From positions 1 to 17,379 of the forward strand of contig WRMR01000028.1 in the NCBI GenBank assembly GCA_009776995.1: a stretch of 17,379 nucleotides of DNA, written 5' to 3'. The DNA is from Planctomycetaceae bacterium (GTDB lineage: Bacteria > Planctomycetota > Planctomycetia > Pirellulales > Thermoguttaceae). The notes under the pieces are model-generated. The model saw only the letters and a list, made by a program, of their open reading frames with translations. It had not been told where the DNA came from and did not search any database. This document shows, piece by piece, positions 1-7,648 of the stretch (within the stretch, counting starts at the first letter, position 1; each line of letters opens with the position of its first letter). A program made the translations under genes and the position numbers.

Positions 1-1261
1 CGTTGTCCGAATCGTCCGGGAGCGGTTCGATGCGCCCCGTTTCGATGCGCCGTCGGGTTGCGGACACGATGGTCATGCGAATTCCGTCGAAATCGTAGGT
101 CTCGCCCTGTACGGGAACTCGCCCCATACGGTCGAGCAAAAAGCCGGCGATCGTGTCGTAATTATCATCTTCGGGGAAACCGATGCCGAGACGGTCGTTC
201 AGTTCGTCGATATGGATTTTCCCGAGGACCTGGTATGCGTCATCGCCGAGTTCACTGATTCCGTCAACAGTTTCCGGGTCGAATTCATCGACGATTTCGC
301 CAACGATTTCCTCCAAAATGTCTTCGAGTGTCACGATGCCGGATACGCCGCCATACTCGTCCAGTACGATCACCAGATGGACGTGGTACTGCTGAAATTC
401 CTGCAACAGTGTCGAAACCGGCTTCGTTTCCGGGACAAAACGCGGTTCACGCAGCAAGGTTGTCCACGGCGCGCGATATTCCGGGCATGGCTTGGCCAGT
501 TCGGTCAGCAGGTCTTTCGAGATGAGTACGCCAATGATGTCGTCACGATTGGCGGCATAGACAGGAATGCGTGAATGGGGGGCCTTGATGACAAATTCGA
601 GCATTTCCTCCCAATTGAGCGAAATCGGCATGGAGCACATATCCGTCCGCGGCGTCATGATTTCCGACACAACGACATCGCTCATTTCAATGACACCTTC
701 GATCATTTCACGGGCGTCATCTTCAAGCAGGCCATCGCGGTGTCCTTCGGTCACGATGGTCATAATTTCTTCGGAAAACTGCTCTTCATTGGTTGTATCA
801 GGGCGAATACCGGATAATCGAACAAAAAAGGCATCCAAAAGACCTGCCGCCAATTCCAACGGAAACAGGCACATTGTCAAAAAACGCCAAATCGGCCATC
901 CATAATACACGATCGGGGCGGCCCAAAGTTTGGAGAACGTCGCGGGAATCCAGACGACCAGCGCGGTGATGACCAGGGTGAAAACGGCGATCATGCCGGT
1001 CCATTCAAGGGAAGTTCGTTCCTGTTCATGCAAAAAGCAGAGAATATAGCCGCATATTGTCAACGACATACAGAGATAAATCATCATCGATGCAGCCAGG
1101 GCAGCTCGTTTATGATGCTTCTTGATGGCAACCGTCAAAAAATGACCCGTTCGATGCTGATAAAACTCCTGAAACCGATGTTTGGAAAAATCGGAAAGAG
1201 ATTTCGCACCTATTGCGGAAAAACAGGACAGAATCAGTCCTAATATTATCAATGCAAACAT
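1..1261 (-). CDS. corC: CorC/HlyC (CNNM-CBS) family transporter, 3' end cut by window
   Basis: Membrane protein of the hemolysin-C/CorC group, a family linked to Mg2+/Co2+ transport; substrate not shown here. 420 codons are visible and the gene runs off the left edge near its natural end. In order: a hydrophobic CNNM (DUF21) part at about residues 1-150 with a membrane segment starting at the first residue; a link with GHRDGLLEDDAREMIEGV (about 173-190); two CBS units, the first from SEIMTPRTDM (about 199-208), the second with VLDEYGGVSGIVTLEDILEE (about 299-318); then the CorC_HlyC C-terminal domain with DDNYDTIAGFLLDRMGRVP. The ATG at 1261 is the first in-frame start after a stop at about 1315-1313; no clear Shine-Dalgarno precedes it. 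It lies downstream of ybeY but has its own promoter-like site. CorC-like genes often sit beside ybeY in bacteria. Family call sure; transported ion inferred only. Confidence 0.93.
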   Translation of the reverse strand, partial: MFALIILGLILSCFSAIGAKSLSDFSKHRFQEFYQHRTGHFLTVAIKKHHKRAALAASMMIYLCMSLTICGYILCFLHEQERTSLEWTGMIAVFTLVITALVVWIPATFSKLWAAPIVYYGWPIWRFLTMCLFPLELAAGLLDAFFVRLSGIRPDTTNEEQFSEEIMTIVTEGHRDGLLEDDAREMIEGVIEMSDVVVSEIMTPRTDMCSMPISLNWEEMLEFVIKAPHSRIPVYAANRDDIIGVLISKDLLTELAKPCPEYRAPWTTLLREPRFVPETKPVSTLLQEFQQYHVHLVIVLDEYGGVSGIVTLEDILEEIVGEIVDEFDPETVDGISELGDDAYQVLGKIHIDELNDRLGIGFPEDDNYDTIAGFLLDRMGRVPVQGETYDFDGIRMTIVSATRRRIETGRIEPLPDDSDN

Positions 1262-1327
1262 CGGAAAATGAGAAAACTCATCCTGAAGTCGTAAGAACCA
1301 GTAATACCTCTTTTAATAATATCAAAA

Positions 1328-1356
1328 ATCATACTCCGTTGAAACAGGAATGTCAA
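1328..1356 (-). promoter_or_regulatory. sigma70-like promoter for the corC-type gene
   Basis: Minus-strand TTGACA (1356-1351), a 17-base spacer and TATGAT (1333-1328). This is a full -35 match and a 5/6 -10 match at ideal spacing. The start of transcription would be near 1321, giving a leader of about 60 bases to the ATG at 1261. Predicted from sequence only. Confidence 0.6.
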
Positions 1357-1494
1357 ACGGATAACAAAATTTGGATATTATTCAAGGGATTATTCCGCAC
1401 GACCAATACCAGCCAGGATGAATAACGGCAGTGATTCCATGAATTCCGATAGTTTGACATGGAAACAGAAATTTTCAGGGGCATTCCGCAATGT

Positions 1495-2016
1495 TCAATC
1501 CTCTTCGAAGGATAAAAGATCAAAGAGAGCAAGGTATGCCGCTTCCATTTGGCGCATGATTTGCGAATCATATTTCGTTTTGTCATCATAGCCGACCTGA
1601 TGCAGTGTGCCATGAATAATGTACAACAATATCTCTTTTTCAGCATCCTGATCAAACTCTTGACAACGTTCTCCGGCGACTTCGACACTGACAACCACTT
1701 CCGCTTCCAAGTGGGTTTCCGAGCGTTCGACTGTAAAACTGATGACATCCGTGACGTAATCATGCCCGAGATACTTGGAATTCAAGGTGTGAATCGCCAC
1801 ATTATCGGTCAGAACCACGCCCAGGCGTCCTGACCGATATCCTGCGTCACTGACGATTTTACCACAAACGAACTTGATTTTATCCTCATCAATCACGAGA
1901 GATTCATACTCGTTGATAACATCAACGGGAAACGACTGCCGGTCATGATAAGACGGCTTATGTAGCGCACTCATTGTCAGTGGATTCATAAATGCTTGGT
2001 TGAGAAGTAACGTCAT
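1495..2016 (-). CDS. ybeY: YbeY endoribonuclease-like protein with altered metal motif
   Basis: YbeY (UPF0054) acts in 16S rRNA maturation and ribosome quality control, using a metal held by three histidines in H-x3-H-x5-H. The 173-residue protein has the family core: NSKYLGHDYVTDVISF (about 79-94) and HGTLHQVGYDD (135-145). His135 and His139 are present, but the third ligand position is Asp145. The Arg usual in the Y-R-G-K-D segment is Leu83. Length is typical or slightly long. The ATG at 2016 has AAAGGA at 2027-2022, a good ribosome binding site. It lies 290 bases downstream of pgpH, after a palindrome and a possible promoter, so it may be transcribed separately from phoH-pgpH. Family identity is firm from context and motif; activity is less certain because of the substitutions. 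Confidence 0.88.
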   Translation of the reverse strand: MTLLLNQAFMNPLTMSALHKPSYHDRQSFPVDVINEYESLVIDEDKIKFVCGKIVSDAGYRSGRLGVVLTDNVAIHTLNSKYLGHDYVTDVISFTVERSETHLEAEVVVSVEVAGERCQEFDQDAEKEILLYIIHGTLHQVGYDDKTKYDSQIMRQMEAAYLALFDLLSFEED

Positions 2017-2123
2017 CGTAATCCTTTCATCAATAAAACGGGAAAATCATGCCGCCGGAAATGATTTCATCTCATATTGGCCAAATACTCGCAACAGCTC
2101 ATTCCGTTCCCATGGATTGGGGA

Positions 2124-2153
2124 TATATACAATATTTTTGTATGTCCTGACAA
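2124..2153 (-). promoter_or_regulatory. possible promoter for ybeY
   Basis: Minus-strand TTGTCA (2153-2148), 18-base spacer, TATATA (2129-2124). It sits in an AT-rich block with two short inverted repeats: ATACAA/TTGTAT at 2127-2143, overlapping the -10, and TTTGTA/TACAAA at 2170-2189. The leader would be about 100 bases. Moderate match only. Confidence 0.35.
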
Positions 2154-2192
2154 GATGAATTCATAAACGTTTGTACATTTTTATACAAATTT

Positions 2193-2241
2193 ACACAATT
2201 TCCCCCGCCGGAAGTCTCCCAACTCGGCTGACGAATTGTGT
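2193..2241 (-). terminator. imperfect palindrome downstream of pgpH, possible terminator
   Basis: Outer arms ACACAATT (2193-2200) and AATTGTGT (2234-2241) are perfectly complementary. Inside them GCCG (2207-2210) pairs with CGGC (2225-2228), with a further AGT/ACT pairing. It lies 66 bases past the pgpH stop codon and before the ybeY promoter candidate. In the minus-strand RNA it is followed by an AU-rich stretch rather than a clean U-run, so this is a weak terminator or an mRNA-end structure. Confidence 0.35.
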
Positions 2242-2306
2242 GTGAGTTCTCATTTTTTCGTGGCCCTATTGAATTTCACAAACTCATACCGGGTGGTATC
2301 ACAAGG

Positions 2307-4202
2307 TTATTTCGACTCGGCCGGCTCCCTTGGGGGCGGTGGTTTGGTTTCCCCGGAGTCTCCGGGTTTTCGTTCGCTCATCTCCTGGTAACTGATCCGG
2401 TTGTGTCTCATGGCCAGGATTGATTTGATGATTGAATTTTCAATCGTCCTCAATTCCTGGAGTGTCAGGCCGCTTTCATCAAATTGGCCATCCTTGAGCT
2501 TGTCTTCCGAAAGATGACGCACCATGGCTTCAATCTTACCGGGGGTTGGTTCGCGCAGTGAACGGCACGCGCTTTCCGCAGCGTCGGCGAGCATCAAAAT
2601 ACCTGCCTCTTTCGACTGGGGTTTCGGACCCGGGTAACGAAAACTACCCTCGTCCAGCGTGGCACCGTGTCCCTGGTCACGGCTTTGCTTTGCCGCAATG
2701 GTATGAAAAAAGGAAACCAGCGAAGTTCCATGATGTTGTTCGACCAGATCGACAATGGGTTGCGGCACACGATGTTGACGCACCAGGTCAATTCCATCCT
2801 TGACATGCGCCACGATGACCAGCGTACTCATGCGAGGTTCGAGGTGATCGTGGACATTTTGGCCGGCCTGCTGGTTTTCCGTAAAATATTCGGGGTTCAA
2901 AATTTTGCCGATGTCATGAAAATAGGCACCGACACGGACAAGCAATCCGCGGGCACCGATGGCTTCGGCGGCTGTTTCCGCGATGGAAGCAACCTGGAGT
3001 GAGTGGCTGTACGTCGCGGGGGCACGACGAAGTTGTTCGTGCAATAACGGGTGGGTGGGGTCACCGAGTTCGACCAGACTCATGTCGGTCAAAATGCCAC
3101 AGGGACGTTCGATAAACGGCAGCAAACCCGTCATAAGAAATGCCGTGACGCAGGTCCAAAAGGCATTCAGGATGGCATACGTCAAAATGATACGGGAGAT
3201 TTCCTGTCCTTCGGTCATTTGGATAAAAAGCGTCAACAGGAATGCGATCACGGCTCCAAACGAACCGACGGCAACCAGTTTCGTGCGGCTGCGAAGGCGT
3301 CCCAGATGAATCACGACGGACGCTGATACCCCGACCAGCAAGACCATGGTGAAAATCGAATTGGCCTGCGACAGCACAAAGGCGAACGAAATGATCGCCG
3401 TCAAAATCAGAGCCAGTTCCCAGGAAAAAGCGATTGCCACACCCTGGGCAAAGAGCAATATGGGAATCAGCTCCAGATTGGCCCCGTTGGTGACCAGTCC
3501 ATGCAGGATCGTGCCCGCAATCACTGTGAGAACCATCAGCGAATAAAGGCAGGCTGTTCCCCGTGTGGTTTGCGGACGCCGGCGTTCGCGACGATGCAGG
3601 AAAACGGAGGCCAAAAAGAACAGTGCCAGTGTCAGAAAATAAACGCCGCAAAAACGGGAAATGTTTTCATTCCCTGTGCGTTGCGACATCATTGCAAGAT
3701 ATTCCGCGTGCAGGACACGGACTTCCCGCCGTGCCAGAACCTGTCCCGCTTTGACCAGGACCGTGCCGGGATCATACGAGCGGATGCGTTCCCCATTCCC
3801 GTCAACGGCCAATACTCCAGGCAGATCATCGTCAATCGGGGTTCCGGGAGTCGAAACGGATTCCCGAAAGGTAAACGCGACCCGACAGACAATGTCACGG
3901 TCGGGCATGTCATATTCGGAAAAAGGAAAGGGAGGGGTCCAGGCTTGGGTCGCAATGCACATCGCAAGGGTTGACAACGCAACCATGAAAATCTGTTTGC
4001 GGATTTTGACATTGCGGAAACCGTCAAGAATCTGCTGGAACAAACCATAGTAGGTAAAATGCGCGGCCACACGTTCGGCCCGCGTCCGGCGGCGCACACC
4101 CGAACTGCCAGGATTCTGGGACACACCGGTTTTGATCTCGCTACCACTCGACGGCCCGGAGACACTGGGGCGATTCGGACGCTGCGAATTTTGGACATTC
4201 AT
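2307..4202 (-). CDS. pgpH: 7TM-HD family membrane phosphohydrolase (PgpH/YqfF type)
   Basis: 631-residue inner-membrane protein of the 7TMR-HD family; characterised PgpH members degrade cyclic di-AMP, and that activity is inferred here. A disordered basic N-terminus (1-60) leads to a first membrane helix (about 70-88). A short extracytoplasmic segment follows (about 90-182), ending in the family signature VLVKAGQVLARREV. A cluster of membrane helices covers about 183-362. The cytoplasmic HD domain shows H400 in ATYSHSLQ, H429-D430 in AYFHDIGKILNPEYF, H466, H490/H491 in VEQHHGTS and D540 in LMLADAAES. The tail is Pro/Glu/Lys-rich. The start overlaps the phoH stop as ATGA, and AGGAGG at 4215-4210 is a strong Shine-Dalgarno inside phoH, so translation is probably coupled. 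The ectodomain is much shorter than in Firmicutes members. Catalytic residues look complete. Confidence 0.93.
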   Translation of the reverse strand: MNVQNSQRPNRPSVSGPSSGSEIKTGVSQNPGSSGVRRRTRAERVAAHFTYYGLFQQILDGFRNVKIRKQIFMVALSTLAMCIATQAWTPPFPFSEYDMPDRDIVCRVAFTFRESVSTPGTPIDDDLPGVLAVDGNGERIRSYDPGTVLVKAGQVLARREVRVLHAEYLAMMSQRTGNENISRFCGVYFLTLALFFLASVFLHRRERRRPQTTRGTACLYSLMVLTVIAGTILHGLVTNGANLELIPILLFAQGVAIAFSWELALILTAIISFAFVLSQANSIFTMVLLVGVSASVVIHLGRLRSRTKLVAVGSFGAVIAFLLTLFIQMTEGQEISRIILTYAILNAFWTCVTAFLMTGLLPFIERPCGILTDMSLVELGDPTHPLLHEQLRRAPATYSHSLQVASIAETAAEAIGARGLLVRVGAYFHDIGKILNPEYFTENQQAGQNVHDHLEPRMSTLVIVAHVKDGIDLVRQHRVPQPIVDLVEQHHGTSLVSFFHTIAAKQSRDQGHGATLDEGSFRYPGPKPQSKEAGILMLADAAESACRSLREPTPGKIEAMVRHLSEDKLKDGQFDESGLTLQELRTIENSIIKSILAMRHNRISYQEMSERKPGDSGETKPPPPREPAESK

Positions 4203-5215
4203 TGCGCGTCCTCCTCTGCTGTGGCTTGAAGTTCCGATTCATCGGGGTGTTCCGACAAATCACGGGGATGGTCAAAGACGACGCGACCGGTTTGGTCGTA
4301 AGCGTTGACGATCTGTTGCACAAGACTGTGACGCACAATATCGGACGAGTTGAGGCGGATGGTGCCGATTCCATCAATGCCCTTCAAACGTACCAGGGCA
4401 TCGACCAACCCGCTCTTTCTATGTGGTGGCAGGTCGATTTGCGTCACGTCACCACACACGGCGATGCGCGATCCGAAGCCCATGCGGGTCAAAAACATTT
4501 TCATTTGCGCCACGGTTGTATTTTGTGCTTCGTCAAGAATAATGCAGGCGTTGTTGAGCGTTCGTCCCCGCATATAGGCCAGCGGAATGACTTCGATACG
4601 GTCTTCTTCCATCGCACGCCGGAGCATGTCGCGTTCAATCATTTCGCTCAATGCGTCGAACAGCGGCCGCAGATAGGGGTTGATTTTCGCGTGAAGGTCG
4701 CCCGGCAGAAATCCGAGACTTTCCCCCGCTTCGACTGCGGGACGCACAAGAACGATTTTGCGAATGCCTTCCGAACGCAGTGCTTCGACCGCACGGGCCA
4801 CGGCGAGATAAGTTTTTCCCGTCCCCGCAGGACCAATGCAAATCACCACGTCTTTTTGGCGGAGCATTTCGACGTAGCGCGCCTGACCCGCCGTTTTGGG
4901 GCGAACCCGCCGGGCACCGTAAACATCGAGCGGCTTCACATGAGAGATTTCGTGCCCCTGCCGAATTTCGGAAATCGCACGCTGAACGTCATCCGTTGCC
5001 ACTTCACCGTACTGTCGGACATAAATCTGCAATTGTTCAAAAAGCAACGAAGCCTTTGTCACGGATTCCAGGTCGCCTTTCAGGAGCAGGTGACCGTCGT
5101 CAATGCTGATCGACACGCCGAACGCACGACGAACCATTCGCAGAAATTCATCGGAAGGACCGAATACCTTCTGCAAAATCAGATGATCAATAATGGCAAC
5201 TTTGGCATCCGACAT
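4199..5215 (-). CDS. phoH: PhoH family P-loop ATPase
   Basis: Cytoplasmic PhoH-like ATPase of 338 residues, a normal family length. An N-terminal KH-like part (about 10-90) precedes the ATPase domain. Walker A is GPAGTGKT at 128-135, followed by LVRPAVEAGESLGFLPGDL (about 156-173); Walker B is IILDEAQN at 225-232; AVCGDVTQIDLP lies at about 252-263. The family is tied to RNA metabolism, often encoded beside ybeY; its exact substrate is not settled. I chose ATG 5215. A TTG seven codons upstream (5236) is in frame but adds residues not needed by the domain. No clear Shine-Dalgarno is seen before either. First gene of the unit phoH-pgpH, whose reading frames overlap by four bases. A consensus-like promoter lies about 150 bases upstream. 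Confidence 0.94.
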   Translation of the reverse strand: MSDAKVAIIDHLILQKVFGPSDEFLRMVRRAFGVSISIDDGHLLLKGDLESVTKASLLFEQLQIYVRQYGEVATDDVQRAISEIRQGHEISHVKPLDVYGARRVRPKTAGQARYVEMLRQKDVVICIGPAGTGKTYLAVARAVEALRSEGIRKIVLVRPAVEAGESLGFLPGDLHAKINPYLRPLFDALSEMIERDMLRRAMEEDRIEVIPLAYMRGRTLNNACIILDEAQNTTVAQMKMFLTRMGFGSRIAVCGDVTQIDLPPHRKSGLVDALVRLKGIDGIGTIRLNSSDIVRHSLVQQIVNAYDQTGRVVFDHPRDLSEHPDESELQATAEEDAQ

Positions 5216-5365
5216 GGGAACAAATATATCAAACAAATAACAAAATCAAGTTGTCAACACACCAATGACACGAAAAGATACAAAAACAGGATGATAAGTA
5301 GTTTGAATACCGAGCGAATAATTTGTTATCATTATAATCGGCCTCGTAAGTAAGAAAAAGTAACG

Positions 5366-5404
5366 AACGATCGTTAAAATACTATGGTTGCTATTTTTTG
5401 TCAA
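5366..5404 (-). promoter_or_regulatory. phoH promoter with overlapping palindrome
   Basis: Minus-strand TTGACA (5404-5399), 17-base spacer, TATTTT (5381-5376). The perfect palindrome AACGATCGTT (5366-5375) directly abuts the -10 and would cover the transcription start near 5369, as a repressor site might. The predicted leader is about 155 bases. Confidence 0.5.
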
Positions 5405-5626
5405 GACGTGTTTCCTGATTGGAAAAAATATTTTTGAAATTTCGCTTCTCAACTCGCCAATGACTACCATTATTATAGCTATAAACTCATACGGAATCAA
5501 TATGTTTACAACAGTGGTAGTAATTCAAACATGAATGTCAATTCGTCATAACTCTTTATTTCAAAAATATATATATTATTCTCAAGTGTTACAAAAAAAT
5601 TCATGTAAATAAAAACGATTCTTGTT

Positions 5627-5642
5627 AAAAAATGGAATCCAT
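5627..5642 (-). terminator. weak intrinsic terminator candidate after lnt
   Basis: In the minus-strand RNA, AUGGA and UCCAU arms form a short stem (5642-5632) followed by a run of six U. It lies 24 bases after the lnt stop codon. The stem is short and AU-rich, so only weakly supported. Confidence 0.35.
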
Positions 5643-5665
5643 GGTCGTTTTTTGACAAGCGTTCA

Positions 5666-7453
5666 CTAATTTTTGTGCGTTCTTTTATGAAAAGCATGGC
5701 GTAGTAGCATAACAAAAACGATGCCCAGCGATGCGACAGGAAAAAAATTCCCAAAGAAATGATAGATTGAAAAACGATTGTCAGCAGTCAAATCGACGTA
5801 AACCACCTGGTTTTTTGCACGTTGGCCAATGGCAAGTATCTTTCCGGAGCCATTAATCCCGACTGAAAAACCTCCGTTGGTCGCCGCTAGGTACGGCTTG
5901 CGATTTTCGATTGCTCGAAAAATGTGCGTGGCCAGGTGCATGTCGATTTGTGACGAGTGCCGGAACCAGCCGTCATTCGACAAATTCAGCAAAATATCCG
6001 GTTCTTCACCTTGTGCTTTCAGTTTCAATACTTGTTGACGGATCAAACGCGAAGAGGAGCTTTCAAAACAGATATTTGCCGAAGCAGTGTAAAATTCCCT
6101 GTCATTGTCATTATGATGATGGTTATTATCATCATTTTTAGCATGTAAAAAAAAACTGACAGGTTTTTTGCCAAAGTCCGCTCTTTGACAAAGAGTCTTC
6201 AAAAAAAAGTTTTCCGGTAAACTATCCGCAAGTGGAATATATTCGCCAAACATCACGAGCAACATCTTATCATAACGTGAAAAACATTTTTGACTCTCTT
6301 GATTGTAATTATTATCAATATTATAATATATTTCATTTTTCTTTTCAATCAGCAGAGCAGAATTATATTGCGAATATTTATCGTTTTTCAAGGAATAGAC
6401 GCACGATGCCACGCCATAAATACTTGGGATATCAATATGTTGAGACAGCTCAATTATTTTTCTATTATTTTCAAAGAAAAATTGATTAATTTTTTCCACT
6501 GACAACTTTTCCATGAGGTCGGCTGTCAACTCGGAACGATCAATATCAATCCACGGATCGATCCAAGTGCTTTCCGGCCAAATCATCACGTCAATACCAT
6601 ATTCTTGGTCGGTTGCGGCGTCGAGTGCCATTTTTGCGTAGTTTTCAAAAACCTCTTCATACCATCCCTGCGGCGCAGATAGTGATGCCCGAAAGTTCCC
6701 CTGCAATAGGACGACAGTAAGCGGTGTCTTTGGGGATGGCCGAAGCTGTGATTTACGAATTTTTGCGTAACCTGTTAAAAGAAAAAAAGTTAATGCAATG
6801 ACTAACAAACCTGTGATAATTTGTCTGCTATCTGGCTTTTGTGGACATGCCGTTTCCGACTCGCTGGAATTGGCGGAAAGGTTGGTTGGCAAACAATAAC
6901 CGAACATAACGCCGACAAAAATCATCACCGCACCCACCAGCGACTCGCCGCCGACATCGGCCAGTTGAATCAGTGCCGTTTGTCGTACCTGGGTATGCTC
7001 CAAAAGTGCAAAACCGAACCCTCCCATGAGTGTTTTTTGCAGGTACATCGCCGCCAGCCAAGCCACAGATGCGGCAAGCCATACCGGAACGCGAATATTT
7101 CCCCAAATGGGCGTGTGATGTATCATTCTGGCGAAAAACATGAACAACGGAATGTAAATGCCGAGGTAGCAAGACATTGCGACCCATCCGAAACAGGCGG
7201 CCCAATGGGCGTAACAGACCCAATGCACGGCCACGGCCCAAAAAATCACGCCGGCGAACCAAATTTTTCGCCAGGCCTGATCTGGCAGAGTCTTGCGTCG
7301 AAGGATCGGCGTCCAACAGGCTGCCACCAGCCAGCCGAGCCACCACAGGTTTGTCGGCGGCAGTGCCAGCAAATACAGCACAACCCCGGCAAGCGTCAAT
7401 CCGAACACTCCGTTGTAAAACGAAACGAAATTCATCCTTTTTGATTCCTGCAT
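5666..7453 (-). CDS. lnt: apolipoprotein N-acyltransferase
   Basis: Inner-membrane enzyme that adds the third acyl chain to the N-terminal cysteine of lipoproteins. 595 residues; several membrane helices fill about 10-230, the carbon-nitrogen hydrolase domain spans about 245-560, and a last helix lies at about 570-587. The triad is visible: E294 in IWPESTW, K396 in SRYDKMLLVMFGEYIPL, C462 in ANICFESS; LSNDGWF follows at about 491-497. Longer than the E. coli enzyme (512): Asn/Tyr-rich DNA-encoded expansions at about 355-392 and a His/Asn/Asp run at about 439-452 sit on either side of K396 in very AT-rich DNA. The ATG at 7453 is preceded by a weak GAG; ATG 7435, six codons in, is the alternative and would fit the nearer promoter. 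A TTG at 7597 is in frame but adds 48 residues unlike the family. Function firm; start uncertain. Confidence 0.92.
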   Translation of the reverse strand: MQESKRMNFVSFYNGVFGLTLAGVVLYLLALPPTNLWWLGWLVAACWTPILRRKTLPDQAWRKIWFAGVIFWAVAVHWVCYAHWAACFGWVAMSCYLGIYIPLFMFFARMIHHTPIWGNIRVPVWLAASVAWLAAMYLQKTLMGGFGFALLEHTQVRQTALIQLADVGGESLVGAVMIFVGVMFGYCLPTNLSANSSESETACPQKPDSRQIITGLLVIALTFFLLTGYAKIRKSQLRPSPKTPLTVVLLQGNFRASLSAPQGWYEEVFENYAKMALDAATDQEYGIDVMIWPESTWIDPWIDIDRSELTADLMEKLSVEKINQFFFENNRKIIELSQHIDIPSIYGVASCVYSLKNDKYSQYNSALLIEKKNEIYYNIDNNYNQESQKCFSRYDKMLLVMFGEYIPLADSLPENFFLKTLCQRADFGKKPVSFFLHAKNDDNNHHHNDNDREFYTASANICFESSSSRLIRQQVLKLKAQGEEPDILLNLSNDGWFRHSSQIDMHLATHIFRAIENRKPYLAATNGGFSVGINGSGKILAIGQRAKNQVVYVDLTADNRFSIYHFFGNFFPVASLGIVFVMLLRHAFHKRTHKN

Positions 7454-7482
7454 ATTATTCTCAGAGCAAAAAACTTTGTCAA
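7454..7482 (-). promoter_or_regulatory. start-proximal promoter candidate of lnt
   Basis: Minus-strand TTGACA (7482-7477), 17-base spacer, AATAAT (7459-7454). Sequence match is excellent, but the start point near 7447 would lie inside the longer lnt reading frame. If this site is used, lnt must start at ATG 7435. Confidence 0.45.
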
Positions 7483-7529
7483 ACCGAACAGAAAACAACA
7501 AGAAAACCTTGCGACGGGAAGAACATGGG

Positions 7530-7558
7530 ATTATGATAGAAAACAAGCAATGTGACAA
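7530..7558 (-). promoter_or_regulatory. upstream promoter candidate of lnt
   Basis: Minus-strand TTGTCA (7558-7553), 17-base spacer, CATAAT (7535-7530); both hexamers match 5/6. The start would be near 7523, leaving a leader of about 70 bases before ATG 7453. Confidence 0.5.
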
Positions 7559-7579
7559 ACACATTAGACTGCATTTTTC

Positions 7580-7612
7580 GCGGTACGTAAAGACCAATTT
7601 TTTGCAGTACGT
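7580..7612. repeat. two copies of a GCRGTACGT motif in the divergent promoter region
   Basis: GCGGTACGT (7580-7588) and GCAGTACGT (7604-7612) are direct repeats 24 bases apart, each preceded by a T-run. They lie between the divergent lnt and TPR genes and just upstream of the TPR gene's ribosome binding site. A regulator site is possible but the motif is short. Confidence 0.3.
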
Positions 7613-7648
7613 TTTACCGTATCGTTACAATCAGGAGTGGAAGGTAAC

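Larger units (their letters stand above)
5216..5665. other. 450-bp AT-rich intergenic region between lnt and phoH
   Basis: Very AT-rich DNA with no convincing gene; short open frames here have no family features. It holds the weak lnt terminator candidate, the phoH promoter and a palindrome over its start point. There is a perfect 12-base palindrome TTATAGCTATAA at 5473-5484, flanked by inverted arms ACTACCA (5463-5469) and TGGTAGT (5515-5521). A second minus-strand TATAAT (5337-5332) lacks a good -35. The lnt and phoH genes run in the same direction, so this gap serves mainly phoH. Confidence 0.6.

Noticed and set aside
1282..1332. ATG codons at 1332 and 1281 as start of the corC-type gene
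   Set aside because: Both are in a different frame that reaches a stop at about 1250; only ATG 1261 opens the CNNM frame.
4202..5353. A 383-codon open frame on the plus strand opposite phoH
   Set aside because: It is the exact antisense of phoH, whose Walker motifs fix the coding strand; the translation is His/Asn/Arg-rich with no domain.
6100..6140. ATG/ATT-rich run suspected as a separate repeat array
   Set aside because: It stays in frame within lnt and encodes the His/Asn/Asp run, so it is treated as a low-complexity expansion of that gene.
7454..7597. 48-residue N-terminal extension of Lnt from a TTG
   Set aside because: It would cover both promoter candidates and adds sequence not seen in the family; ATG 7453 or 7435 fits better.
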